64,000 bases of DNA, from assembly GCF_032302195.1 (NCBI RefSeq), contig NZ_CP135275.1, forward strand, positions 6,229,501-6,293,500. Direction: 5' to 3'. A model generated the notes under the pieces. It saw only the letters and a list, made by a program, of their open reading frames with translations. It ran no database searches and was not told the DNA's origin. The position numbers and the translations under genes were made by a program. Positions 10,304-19,105 of this stretch are shown piece by piece; position 1 is the stretch's first letter; each line of letters starts with the position of its first letter. The DNA is from Paenibacillus sp. MMS20-IR301. GTDB taxonomy: Bacteria; Bacillota; Bacilli; Paenibacillales; Paenibacillaceae.

Positions 10304-10735
10304 ATGACACAGGAAATAAATCCGTTGATCGAACGTGTGGGATTATCCATGTGGAAGGTACAGCGCAAAATCATGTCGCAGATGTCTATGCATAAGGAAA
10401 TGGGCTTAACGGTTCCGCAATTCGGACTGCTGCATATGATTGCCCAGGAGAAGCAGGCCAGGGTTATTCATCTGGCGGACAAGCTGGAGGTGAAATCCAG
10501 TGCAGTTACAGTGATGCTTGACCGTCTGGAGCTGCTGGAGCTGATTGCCCGCGTTCCTGATGAGAATGACCGCAGGGCTGTCATTGTAACCATTACCGGT
10601 AAGGGACAAGGGATTCTGGAAGAGGCGCAGCGCCGTTCAATGGAGCTGCTTCAGGAGCATTTAGCGATTCTGGAGCCGGAGGAGCTGCAGAACTTCGCAG
10701 ATTATTATACGCTGCTGGAGAAGCAGGAGCGTTAA
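10304..10735 (+). CDS. MarR family transcriptional regulator
   Basis: 143-aa winged-helix repressor or activator. Residues about 50-100 hold the helix-turn-helix and the wing with the DxxDRR signature (DENDRRAVIV) that defines the family. It is a single gene between convergent and divergent neighbours and lacks an obvious partner, so its targets may lie elsewhere. The GGGAG at about 10290 is a weak ribosome binding site. Confidence 0.92.
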   Translation: MTQEINPLIERVGLSMWKVQRKIMSQMSMHKEMGLTVPQFGLLHMIAQEKQARVIHLADKLEVKSSAVTVMLDRLELLELIARVPDENDRRAVIVTITGKGQGILEEAQRRSMELLQEHLAILEPEELQNFADYYTLLEKQER

Positions 10736-10770
10736 TCAGCAGTGCAGCGCCGGTTGCCTGTAAACATACA

Positions 10771-10810
10771 AATGAGCCAGCTCCTTAAGCAGGGGGCTGG
10801 CTCATTTATG
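10771..10810. terminator. Bidirectional terminator
   Basis: AATGAGCCAGCTCC pairs with GGGGCTGGCTCATT (one mismatch) and lies between the convergent MarR and LTA synthase genes. Confidence 0.85.
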
Positions 10811-10835
10811 TTTATTTAAGAAGTGGCTGTGCGGG

Positions 10836-12728
10836 CTACTCGGCAGCCGGCTCTTTATCCGGCAGCTGTGACACATAGCTGTCTGACAGCTGGCGCAGGC
10901 GCAGGGCGCGGTTATATTCATCCTCAGTGCCGGAAGGGGCGCTGCTGCCGCTTGCCAGGTTATGCTGTGTGTTATCCTCGAAGCTGTTTCCGGGGATCAG
11001 CAGCCCTGAGCTGGAGATAAACGAGCCGGTAGGCAGATAGTAACGCTGCGGCAGCAGATTGTAAGACTGGCTGAGCAGATCCTGGCCAAAGTGAATATTG
11101 TTGTCCATAGATACACCCAGCAGACTGAGCGCCGTCGGCATAATGTCTACCTCACCGCCCACCTGTTCAAGGGTCTCTGATGTCAGGCCCTGACCATGAA
11201 TGAGCAGCGGGATATTGAGCATATTCGCATATCCGTAATCATATCCGTAAATTTCCTTCATTAACTCTTTGTCATCATGATCGAGTGAATAGATCGGCAG
11301 GCCCATATGGTCACCGTAGACCATAATCAGGCTGTTATCCCATAAGCCGTTCGCCTTCAACTCATCCACGAATTGCCCGAAGGCATAGTCGGCATAGTTC
11401 TGGGAGCGGATGTAGTCTCCGACAAAGGTTCCTTCATAACGTTCCGGCAGCTTCATCTTGTACTTCTCTGCAGGAATCGTGAACGGATGATGCGCAGACA
11501 TGGAAATGACCTGGGCGTAGAACGGCTGCCCTGCCTCGCTCATCTCCTTCAGCTTCTCCGAGGTTTTGCGGTAGAGCACTTCATCCGAAGCGCCAAAGAA
11601 GAAGGAGTCCTCATCTCCGAAGAACTGGTGATCATAATAGTGCTCCCAGCCCAGAGAGCTGTAGAGCTCGCCGCGGTTCCAGAATTCCACATCGTTTGTA
11701 TGGAAGGTCGCACTCTGGTATCCGCTGGCCTGCAGGAGGCCCGGCAGGCTTGGTATTTTTTTGTCAACATAAGACATGGTTGCTGCACCCTGCGGCGGAA
11801 TATAGAAGGACGAGTTCACTACAAATTCTGCATCTGAAGTATTGCCCTGGCCGACCATCTGGTAGAAGTTGTTGAAATAAAGGCTATCCTCCATAAGGCG
11901 GTTCAGGTTCGGCGTGATTTCCTGTCCGTCCACCTTAAGGCCCAGCAGGAAGTTCTGGAAGGATTCCAGCTGGATAATAATCAGATTCTTGCCTTTGGCT
12001 GCACCGGCATAAGGTGAGACCGCGGAGCTGTCAATGCCTTTGAGCTGATTGATCTTCTCCTGGGTAATTTCACTGGCCTGCACAAGCTCCGGTTTGTCTT
12101 GAGCAAAGATCGTATATGCCTCATAATTAAGGATACCCATTTCCTGGGCCTTCTTGATCTCGTTCATGCTTGCCTTGTTAGGCAGAATATTGAACAGGCA
12201 CAGTCCGAGCGAGACTGCGAACAGGACCAGATGCAGCATCCGGCCATTAGGACGGTTGATGTTATGCTTTTTATAATTGCGGCCGTTTTTATTAATGAAG
12301 AAATAGAAGCCCAGCACGATAATATCCGTGAAGATCAGCAGATAATAAGGGTCCATGAGCGAGAATACACTGTTGCGCACGGCTGTAACCTGATTCACCT
12401 GCTCGGCGGCATGGTAAGTGACAATGACTCCATAATATTTGAAGTACATAATAGCGGCAAAAAAGATCGCGGTAACCAGCAGGTTAACCGTCATGTAATA
12501 TCCAAGCTTCCGTTTGGAAGCAAACCGCTCAATCAGGAAAAACAGAACCCAGACAAAAGGGATTTCCGTCAATAGTGATTTCCAGAATTGCGTGTCTTCA
12601 AAGATAACGCCCCAGGCTAGCAGGCTTTTGAGGATGAAGATGATCGAGAAGAACACAAATGGCTTGAGCAACCATCGTTTAACCGTTACGGATGACACAG
12701 CTTCGCCTTCTTTCTTAGTAATGAACAT
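10836..12728 (-). CDS. Lipoteichoic acid synthase-type sulfatase (LtaS family)
   Basis: Membrane-anchored glycerophosphate transferase for lipoteichoic acid backbone synthesis, about 630 aa. Five hydrophobic helices fill the first 210 residues. The extracellular alkaline-phosphatase-like domain shows the metal-ligand region IIQLESFQ, the nucleophile Thr in GQGNTSDAEF, and YGDHMGLP near the end. A segment like a signal-peptidase site follows the last helix, as in LtaS, which is processed. Two starts are possible: ATG 12728 with a poor site, or GTG 12698 preceded by GAAGG at good spacing. Which LtaS paralogue this is (main synthase, primase or stress form) cannot be told here. Confidence 0.92.
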   Translation of the reverse strand: MFITKKEGEAVSSVTVKRWLLKPFVFFSIIFILKSLLAWGVIFEDTQFWKSLLTEIPFVWVLFFLIERFASKRKLGYYMTVNLLVTAIFFAAIMYFKYYGVIVTYHAAEQVNQVTAVRNSVFSLMDPYYLLIFTDIIVLGFYFFINKNGRNYKKHNINRPNGRMLHLVLFAVSLGLCLFNILPNKASMNEIKKAQEMGILNYEAYTIFAQDKPELVQASEITQEKINQLKGIDSSAVSPYAGAAKGKNLIIIQLESFQNFLLGLKVDGQEITPNLNRLMEDSLYFNNFYQMVGQGNTSDAEFVVNSSFYIPPQGAATMSYVDKKIPSLPGLLQASGYQSATFHTNDVEFWNRGELYSSLGWEHYYDHQFFGDEDSFFFGASDEVLYRKTSEKLKEMSEAGQPFYAQVISMSAHHPFTIPAEKYKMKLPERYEGTFVGDYIRSQNYADYAFGQFVDELKANGLWDNSLIMVYGDHMGLPIYSLDHDDKELMKEIYGYDYGYANMLNIPLLIHGQGLTSETLEQVGGEVDIMPTALSLLGVSMDNNIHFGQDLLSQSYNLLPQRYYLPTGSFISSSGLLIPGNSFEDNTQHNLASGSSAPSGTEDEYNRALRLRQLSDSYVSQLPDKEPAAE

Positions 12729-12991
12729 GTTTCCCGGCTGGGAGGAAACAGCTGGATAATAAGCGGAAACGGACAAAAGAATACCATTATTAATAAAACT
12801 TATTATGCAGCGCCAGCCAGAGAATGTCAAAAATCAGAATCAGCCGTATATCCTTAGCGGAGAGCGTAAAATCAATCCTGCCTCAAGCGGGGGGCAGCTA
12901 TTGCCCTCAGGAGGCGTTATACCGGCGAAACCGCATGAATATGGCGTCCGGGCCGGAAAGACATGCCGGGAAATAATGGAGGTGAGCCTGG

Positions 12992-15310
12992 ATGGAGTAT
13001 ACAGAGATCGCACTTTCTGTAAGAGCGCTTGTTGAATATGCGTACAGCAGCGGGAGTCTGGAGCCGGGATTCCGCAGCGGGGCGGCCATGGCGGAGGGGA
13101 CACGCATTCATCAGCAGATCCAGAAGCAGTATAAGGAGGGGGACCGGAAAGAGGTCTACTTGCGGACAGAGATTCCGCGCGGGGGGCTGCTGTTCATTAT
13201 CGACGGCCGCTGCGACGGACTGCTGGCCGACGAGGCTGGAAACCTGACGGTTGAGGAGATCAAATCCATTGCCGGGCCGCCGGATGCTTCCATGGAAGGG
13301 CGCGAGGTGCACTGGGCACAGGCGTTCATGTATGCCTATATCCTGAGCAACGATCTGGAGCTTCCTGCGGTTAAGATAAAGCTGACCTACGTCCAGCGGG
13401 GAAGCGCCGAGCAGTACAGCCTGTACAAGGATATGACCCGCAGTGAGCTGGCCGCCTTCGCGGAAGAGACAGTCGCCCGCTATGCACCGTATGCAGAGAT
13501 GATGGCCCGCTATAAGGTGCGCAGGGATGAAAGCATCCGCCAGCTGGGATTTCCGTTCCCGGCCTACCGGCAGGGCCAGCGCCATTTCGCCGCCGCCGTA
13601 TATACCTCAATTGCGGAAGGCGCTAATCTGTATGCCCAGGCGCCAACCGGCATCGGCAAAACAATGTCTACCCTGTTCCCGGCGGTCAAGGCGCTGGGGG
13701 AAGGCAAGGCGGCAGGCATCTTCTATCTGACTGCCAAGACGGTTACGCGGATTGCTGCGCAGGAAGCAATGGGACTGCTCGGCAGCCGGGGGCTGCAGCT
13801 GCATGCTATTGCACTTACCGCCAAGGAGAAGGCCTGCTTCCGTGAGGAGGGGGGCTGCACCCCGGGTTCCTGCCCGTATGCCGAGGGGTATTATGACCGG
13901 ATCAATGGAGCTGTGCTTGATATGCTGGAGCATGAGACTCTAATAACCCGGGAGACGATTGCCGGCTATGCCAGGCGGCATGAGGTATGCCCGTTCGAGT
14001 TCTCCCTGGATGCCGCCTATGCCTGCGATGTGGTCATCTGCGATTATAACTACATCTACGATCCCCGCATCAGCCTGAAACGGATGCCTGAAGAACAGAA
14101 GAAACGGACGGTTCTGCTCGTGGATGAAGCGCATAACCTGGTGGACCGGGGACGGGAGATGTACTCGGCTTCACTGACCAAGGCGCCGTTCCTGGCACTG
14201 CAGCGCCAGTACAAAACGCTGAATCCGGGACTTGCAGCAGCGGCTAAGGCGGTCAATGCCTTCTTCATTGCGCTGCGCAAGAGCTGCAGTGACAAGGGAG
14301 CCGGGGAGTGGGCGGAGTATCCGGAGGCGCTGCCGGAGCTGCTGCTGGACTTCAGCACAGAAGCAGAGCTGGAACTGATGAATGCTTCTGCAGCGATTGC
14401 CGCCCCGGCGGCAGAAGAAGAGGCAGGGGCGGGCAGCCTGCTGGATACATTCTTTGAGGTGCAGGGCATGCTGCGCACCTTCAAGACCTATGATGAGCGC
14501 TACATTACCTACGCGGAGGTCCGCAGCGGCGATGTGTACCTCAAGCTGTTCAATCTGGACCCGTCTTATCTGCTGCAGCAGATGGCGAAGAGCTTCCGCA
14601 GCCAGATCATGTTCTCGGCGACATTGTCGCCGCTCGCATATTACCGGGATATGACCGGCGCCGGGGAGGATGACTACAGCCTGAGCCTGGACTCGCCTTT
14701 TCATCAAGAGCAGTGGCAGGTCTCGGTGCTTCCGGTATCCACCCGTTATCACGACAGGGAGGCCTCCTTGCACCCGCTCAGCGATGCCCTGAAAGGGATG
14801 GTGTCCAGAAGGGGCAACTATCTGGTCTTCTTTCCATCTTATCTGTATTTGAAGAATGTGTATGAGGTATTCACAGAGAAATACCCGGAAGTCCGGACGC
14901 TGCTGCAGGGCAGCGGGATGAGTGAGATTGAGCGGGAAGATTTCCTCGCGGCCTTTCATCCGGGCAGCCCGGACAGTCTGCTTGGCTTTGCTGTGCTGGG
15001 CGGGATTTTCTCCGAAGGCGTTGATCTTCCGGGTGACCGGCTGAATGGCGTTATGGTAGTCGGGGTCGGGCTGCCGCAGGTCGGGCTGGAGCGGAATCTG
15101 CTCCGCAGTTACTTCCAGTCACAGGGCAAAAACGGCTTTGACTATGCGTATGTCTACCCGGGCATGTGCAAGGTACAGCAGGCCGGAGGCCGGCTGATCC
15201 GCAGCGAGCAGGACAGCGGGGTTATCGTGCTGGCGGATGACCGCTTTCTGCAGGCTTCTTACCGGCAGCTGCTCCCCGCAGAGTGGCGGGACTACATTGT
15301 TGTAACGTAA
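12992..15310 (+). CDS. PD-(D/E)XK nuclease-like / iron-sulfur XPD-DinG helicase fusion
   Basis: Predicted 5'-3' DNA helicase of superfamily 2, 772 aa. The first about 180 residues resemble a RecB/Cas4-like nuclease core: a conserved His, Asp in IDGRCDGLL and ExK in VEEIKS. The helicase part has motif I APTGIGKT, the DEAH box VLLVDEAH, the SAT-like FSATLSPL, and motif VI QAGGRLIRS. Four Cys (about 282, 289, 294 and 333) between motifs I and II match the position of the [4Fe-4S] cluster of XPD and DinG. A GGAGGTGA site 6 bases before ATG 12992 sets the start. Likely role is DNA repair or processing of recombination intermediates; this is inference from the family. Confidence 0.9.
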   Translation: MEYTEIALSVRALVEYAYSSGSLEPGFRSGAAMAEGTRIHQQIQKQYKEGDRKEVYLRTEIPRGGLLFIIDGRCDGLLADEAGNLTVEEIKSIAGPPDASMEGREVHWAQAFMYAYILSNDLELPAVKIKLTYVQRGSAEQYSLYKDMTRSELAAFAEETVARYAPYAEMMARYKVRRDESIRQLGFPFPAYRQGQRHFAAAVYTSIAEGANLYAQAPTGIGKTMSTLFPAVKALGEGKAAGIFYLTAKTVTRIAAQEAMGLLGSRGLQLHAIALTAKEKACFREEGGCTPGSCPYAEGYYDRINGAVLDMLEHETLITRETIAGYARRHEVCPFEFSLDAAYACDVVICDYNYIYDPRISLKRMPEEQKKRTVLLVDEAHNLVDRGREMYSASLTKAPFLALQRQYKTLNPGLAAAAKAVNAFFIALRKSCSDKGAGEWAEYPEALPELLLDFSTEAELELMNASAAIAAPAAEEEAGAGSLLDTFFEVQGMLRTFKTYDERYITYAEVRSGDVYLKLFNLDPSYLLQQMAKSFRSQIMFSATLSPLAYYRDMTGAGEDDYSLSLDSPFHQEQWQVSVLPVSTRYHDREASLHPLSDALKGMVSRRGNYLVFFPSYLYLKNVYEVFTEKYPEVRTLLQGSGMSEIEREDFLAAFHPGSPDSLLGFAVLGGIFSEGVDLPGDRLNGVMVVGVGLPQVGLERNLLRSYFQSQGKNGFDYAYVYPGMCKVQQAGGRLIRSEQDSGVIVLADDRFLQASYRQLLPAEWRDYIVVT

Positions 15311-15412
15311 GCGCGTATAATCAGGAAAGAGCAGGACAAGCCGTCTGTACCGGTCTGGTCCGCTAACCTATTATGAAAAGGCATTCATTCAAAGAATACA
15401 GGAGGTAATGAA

Positions 15413-16381
15413 ATGACACTTAATATCGGGATCGTTGGCACCGGCTGGTTCTCCAAGGTACATGCGGATCTGCTGGCAGGTATGGAGGATGTAACCCTGA
15501 AGGCTGTCTGCGGCAGCAGCCGCCAGAAGGGCCAGGAGATGGCGCGCGCCTACGGGGCTGAGGGCTACGGGGAGATTACAGAAATGCTGGATAGCCATAA
15601 GCTGGATGCCGTATACATCTGCGTGCCGCCGCAATCTCACGGGGCTACCGAGCGCGCCTTGATCCGCAGGGACATTCCATTCTTCATTGAGAAGCCGCTG
15701 GCCGCAACCACGGAGATTCCGGCCAGCCTGCTGCAGGATATTAAAGAACGCCAGCTGCTGACTTCTGTCGGCTATCACTTCCGGTATCAGGAGAACATCC
15801 AGCGGCTGAAGCAGAGGCTCAGCAGCGACAAAGTCGGGATGATTGTCGGTGAATGGATGGGCGGGATGCCCGGCGTAGCCTGGTGGCGCAATCAGGAGCA
15901 GTCCGGCGGGCAATTCACGGAGCAGACGACCCATATCGTCGACCTGCTGCGTTATCTGGCGGGTGAAGTGACGGAAGTCTACGGCATGTTCGGCAACCGG
16001 ATTATGCATGAACAGCATGAGGGTGTAACCGTATCCGATGTCGGCACTGTATCGCTGAAGCTGGCCAGCGGCATTGTGGCGAGCATCTCCAATACCTGCG
16101 TACTGCCGGACGGGGTCGGCAAGAGCGGCATCAGCTTCTACAATGACAACGGGCTGCTCGACTGGAACCCGGAGCGGCTGCTGGAAATGCGCAGCGGGGA
16201 GAGCAAGGAATATAAGAATACTGGCAATCCTTACGCAGCGGAAAGCGAGGCCTTCCTCCATGCCGTGCGGACCGGGGACCGTTCCCGGATTCTCAGCGAT
16301 TATGAGGATGGTTACAAGACACTGAAGGTAACCTGCGCGGCGTATGAGTCCTCCTTGAGCGGCTTGCCGGTGAAGCTGTAG
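15413..16381 (+). CDS. Gfo/Idh/MocA family oxidoreductase
   Basis: 322-aa NAD(P)-dependent dehydrogenase. The N-terminal Rossmann fold has GIVGTGWFSKVHA, EKPLA is present near residue 95 as in sugar or inositol dehydrogenases, and the C-terminal alpha/beta domain is of normal length. The GGAGGT at 15401 sets the ATG at 15413. No sugar-utilisation genes are adjacent, so the substrate (a cyclitol or sugar derivative) is unknown. Confidence 0.92.
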   Translation: MTLNIGIVGTGWFSKVHADLLAGMEDVTLKAVCGSSRQKGQEMARAYGAEGYGEITEMLDSHKLDAVYICVPPQSHGATERALIRRDIPFFIEKPLAATTEIPASLLQDIKERQLLTSVGYHFRYQENIQRLKQRLSSDKVGMIVGEWMGGMPGVAWWRNQEQSGGQFTEQTTHIVDLLRYLAGEVTEVYGMFGNRIMHEQHEGVTVSDVGTVSLKLASGIVASISNTCVLPDGVGKSGISFYNDNGLLDWNPERLLEMRSGESKEYKNTGNPYAAESEAFLHAVRTGDRSRILSDYEDGYKTLKVTCAAYESSLSGLPVKL

Positions 16382-16410
16382 GTCCTGCCTCTGAACGGCT
16401 GTTATTCCAT

Positions 16411-16453
16411 AAAAAAACAGCAGCACCGCCGGCTTCTGCCGTGGATGCTGCTG
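16411..16453 (-). terminator. Terminator of the lrgAB operon
   Basis: On the minus strand CAGCAGCA/TGCTGCTG arms enclose a GC-rich loop and are followed by seven T (AAAAAAA at 16411-16417 on the plus strand). Confidence 0.85.
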
Positions 16454-16475
16454 CCCTGGCCCAAGCCGGGTCGGC

Positions 16476-17159
16476 CTAGTGGAGGAAAACCGCGAGCAGT
16501 GCCGGCGCAAGGCCAATCGAGAACAGCGCCGTCAGAATCATCGCGATACTGGAGATGGTGCCGGTCAGCGAACTCAGCTCGAAGGCTTTGGAGGTGCCCG
16601 TACCGTGCGCAGCGGTTCCCAGCGATACACCGCGCGCAATTTCATTGTCAATGCGGAAGAGGCGGAGCACGGATGGTCCCATCATCGTTCCCAGCACACC
16701 GGTCAGAATAACGAAGACTGCAGTGATGCTGGGAACGCCGCCGATGCTTTGCGAGATGCTCATGGCAATCGGTGTGGTCACCGAGCGGGGAACCAGGCTC
16801 GCTGCCAGATCCCCGCTGAGGTGCAGCCACTTGGCCAGCAGCATCGAAGACAGCACGGCAATCACCGTTCCTGACAGCACGCCTGCCGCAATTTCGGCGG
16901 CGTGCTTTTTGAGCACCTTGAAGTTCTTATGCAGAGGGATTGCAAAGGCGATGGTCGCAGGTCCAAGCAGATCCGACAGCCATTTGCCTCCCGCATTGTA
17001 GGATTCATAGGAATTGCCGGTCAGCAGCAGGAAGCCGATGATCAAGAGCGGCGTGACAATCAGCGGAGAAGCATACATTTTGCCGGTGGAGGTATAGATG
17101 CGCTTAGCCAGGAGGTACACTGCAATAGTAAGCCCGAGAAATAAAAATCCGGTCATCAT
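16476..17159 (-). CDS. lrgB: LrgB/CidB family membrane protein
   Basis: 227-aa membrane protein with six to seven hydrophobic segments and the family block PRSVTTPIAM..GG (about residues 125-145). LrgB/CidB proteins work with LrgA/CidA holin-like partners and are tied to murein hydrolase control, programmed lysis and, in bacilli, pyruvate or acetate stress. The start overlaps the lrgA stop, so the pair is coupled. Confidence 0.93.
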   Translation of the reverse strand: MMTGFLFLGLTIAVYLLAKRIYTSTGKMYASPLIVTPLLIIGFLLLTGNSYESYNAGGKWLSDLLGPATIAFAIPLHKNFKVLKKHAAEIAAGVLSGTVIAVLSSMLLAKWLHLSGDLAASLVPRSVTTPIAMSISQSIGGVPSITAVFVILTGVLGTMMGPSVLRLFRIDNEIARGVSLGTAAHGTGTSKAFELSSLTGTISSIAMILTALFSIGLAPALLAVFLH

Positions 17160-17527
17160 GAGCTTCTCCGCTCCTTCACTTTATAGATAGCTCCTGTAAG
17201 GACTCCGGATCCGGCCATGACAGCAAAGGTTCCTAAGAGTACAACAGCCAGCACCTGCAGGCCGTCTGCCTCCAGCAGCTTCGAATACTTCATTACACCT
17301 ATAGCCGAAGGAATGAAGAACAGCAGCAGCTCGGCCAGCAGCCACGAAGCGCCGGCCTCCACCCAGTTCAGGCGGATTACACCTGATTCCAGCAATATAA
17401 ATAAGAGAATCATCCCGATAATGCTTCCGGGGAGAGGAATATGCAGCAGTGAGGTTAATGTATTAATCAGCAGGGAGAACACAGTCAGTATGCCCACCTG
17501 CAGCAGGCCTAAGGCAATCTTTTTCAT
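17156..17527 (-). CDS. lrgA: LrgA/CidA holin-like protein
   Basis: About 123-aa protein with four transmembrane segments and PLPGSIIGM, the family hallmark. A strong AAAGGAGG site can serve either an in-frame TTG at 17530 or the ATG at 17527; I use the ATG. It forms an operon with lrgB and is divergent from a LysR regulator, the same arrangement as ywbHG/ywbI (cidAB/cidR) in Bacillus subtilis, which suggests control by that regulator. Confidence 0.92.
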   Translation of the reverse strand: MKKIALGLLQVGILTVFSLLINTLTSLLHIPLPGSIIGMILLFILLESGVIRLNWVEAGASWLLAELLLFFIPSAIGVMKYSKLLEADGLQVLAVVLLGTFAVMAGSGVLTGAIYKVKERRSS

Positions 17528-17540
17528 CAATGATTACCTC

Positions 17541-17618
17541 CTTTCATCTTACTGAAAGTTTACATCTTTTTCTTTCATAGGTACAATGAATAGATTGAAT
17601 ATATTACATTCCTTTCAT
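17541..17618. promoter_or_regulatory. Intergenic control region of the lrgAB / LysR pair
   Basis: The divergent spacer has an inverted repeat CTTTCA-N6-TGAAAG (17541-17558) and two further CTTTCAT copies at 17572 and 17612. Repeated half-sites in such a spacer are a natural candidate for LysR binding. I cannot place the promoters with confidence. Confidence 0.45.
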
Positions 17619-17640
17619 CTATATATGGAGGCTATAAATT

Positions 17641-18546
17641 ATGGATATCCGGCAGCTGGAATACTTTGTACAGGCAGCCCGGCTGAACAGCTTCTCCAGG
17701 GCGGCAGAATCGCTGTATATCACCCAGCCCACCATCAGCAAGATGATCCGGGGCCTGGAGCTTGAGCTGGGGGCGGATCTTTTTTACCGCGAGGGGAAAA
17801 GCATCCGCCTGACTGATGCCGGTGAGCTTCTGCTCGTGAAGGCACAGAATATTGTCGAATCGTTCGCGAGCCTTCCTTCAGAGCTGGACAGCCTGCGCAA
17901 TTTGCGGCAGGGGCATATCCGCATCGGGCTGCCTCCGATGGTGGGGGCGAGCTTTTTCCCGGCGGTTATCGGAGAGTTTCACCGGAAGTATCCCGAAGTG
18001 ACGATCAGGCTGCATGAGGACGGGGCCAAAAAGGTAGAGGATGACGTAGAGTCCGGGCTGCTGGATATCGGGGCAATTGTCCTGCCGGTCAACGAAGCGA
18101 GGTTTCACTGCTTCACCTTCGTGGAAGAGAAGCTGCAGCTGCTGGTTCCGGCAGGACACCGTTTGGACGGGGCACAGCAGGTGCCGCTCAAAGAGCTCGC
18201 AGAGGAGGAGTTCGTGCTGTTCCGCGAGGACTTTGCCCTGCATGACCGGATCATCTCGGAATGTGTTAGAGCGGGCTTTCAGCCTAAGGTAATCTATGAG
18301 AGCTCCCAGTGGGATCTGATCAGCCGGATGGTAGCTGCCGGGATGGGCATTGCCCTGCTGCCGGAGACGATCTGCCGGGATATGGATGTCTCGCGGATCG
18401 CGGTTATTCCTGTGACGGAGCCGGTAATTCCCTGGCAGCTTGGCATGATCTGGCGCAGGGACCGTTATCTTTCCTTTGCGGCACGGGAGTGGATTGCTTT
18501 CGCAATGGATGTCCTCCGGCGGCGTTATCTTCCGCAGAAGCCCTGA
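17641..18546 (+). CDS. LysR family transcriptional regulator (CidR-like)
   Basis: 301-aa LysR-type regulator: N-terminal winged helix (MDIRQLEYFVQAARLNSFSR to about residue 65), then a periplasmic-binding-like effector domain. It is divergent from lrgAB, so by analogy with CidR it should control those genes in response to a carbon overflow metabolite such as acetate or pyruvate; effector identity is inference. GGAGG at 17627 precedes the ATG at 17641. Confidence 0.92.
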   Translation: MDIRQLEYFVQAARLNSFSRAAESLYITQPTISKMIRGLELELGADLFYREGKSIRLTDAGELLLVKAQNIVESFASLPSELDSLRNLRQGHIRIGLPPMVGASFFPAVIGEFHRKYPEVTIRLHEDGAKKVEDDVESGLLDIGAIVLPVNEARFHCFTFVEEKLQLLVPAGHRLDGAQQVPLKELAEEEFVLFREDFALHDRIISECVRAGFQPKVIYESSQWDLISRMVAAGMGIALLPETICRDMDVSRIAVIPVTEPVIPWQLGMIWRRDRYLSFAAREWIAFAMDVLRRRYLPQKP

Positions 18547-18684
18547 CAGAATCAGTAGAATAAGAGGTTTGGCCAGGCTGTTTTCGTTTGTCCGGGCGAC
18601 ATTTTTTTCTTTTTTTTCAAAATTTGTTTTTTGACATCATGAATTATGATAGGGGAGAAGTTGATAGAGAGAAGGTGAGTAACC

Positions 18685-18966
18685 GTGAACCTTTACCCCA
18701 ATCCGCCCGAAGGCCAAGACCGGGATTACAGAGAAGATGAGCTATTTCTTACCATAGAGAATTTAAGATGCCAGCTGCTGGAAGTAGCGCAGGAACGGAG
18801 TCTGAGTGATCATATGGTTCTGGAGCTCAGCCAGCGGCTGGACGGATATATTGTCCTGGCCCAGAATCTGATGATGGAGAGTCTGCGTAGCCGTAAGAGC
18901 AGCGCTATTCCCTACGGCAAGAACACGAAGAACCAGCGGATCAGAAAGACAGCCTTGCAGCAGTAG
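18685..18966 (+). CDS. Spo0E-like aspartyl-phosphate phosphatase
   Basis: 93-aa protein with the Spo0E-family helix-hairpin signature SQRLDGYIVLAQ (about residues 49-60), preceded by an acidic N-terminus. Family members dephosphorylate Spo0A~P and delay sporulation. It is somewhat longer than usual because of a 20-residue leader and a basic tail. GTG start at 18685, with AGAAGGTGAG upstream. The stand-alone position beside a sporulation-type XRE-TPR regulator is notable. Confidence 0.85.
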   Translation: MNLYPNPPEGQDRDYREDELFLTIENLRCQLLEVAQERSLSDHMVLELSQRLDGYIVLAQNLMMESLRSRKSSAIPYGKNTKNQRIRKTALQQ

Positions 18967-19006
18967 TCCGAACTTTGCAGTTCCTCCAAACAGTGTCTAC
19001 CCGGGT

Positions 19007-19030
19007 GGTCTCACAATGTGAGGCCCTTTT
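19007..19030 (+). terminator. Terminator of the Spo0E-like gene
   Basis: GGTCTCA/TGAGGCC stem (one G-T pair) with a short loop and CTTTTGTT after it. Confidence 0.7.
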
Positions 19031-19105
19031 GTTGTGATTTCTATAGCCATGTCCTATAATGGCAATTAATAGAAGGTATACAAATGATACTTACGGAGGT
19101 GCCGG

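Noticed and set aside
15389..16516. 375-codon reverse frame opposite the Gfo/Idh gene
   Set aside because: The plus-strand gene has clear domains and a ribosome binding site; the reverse frame has neither.
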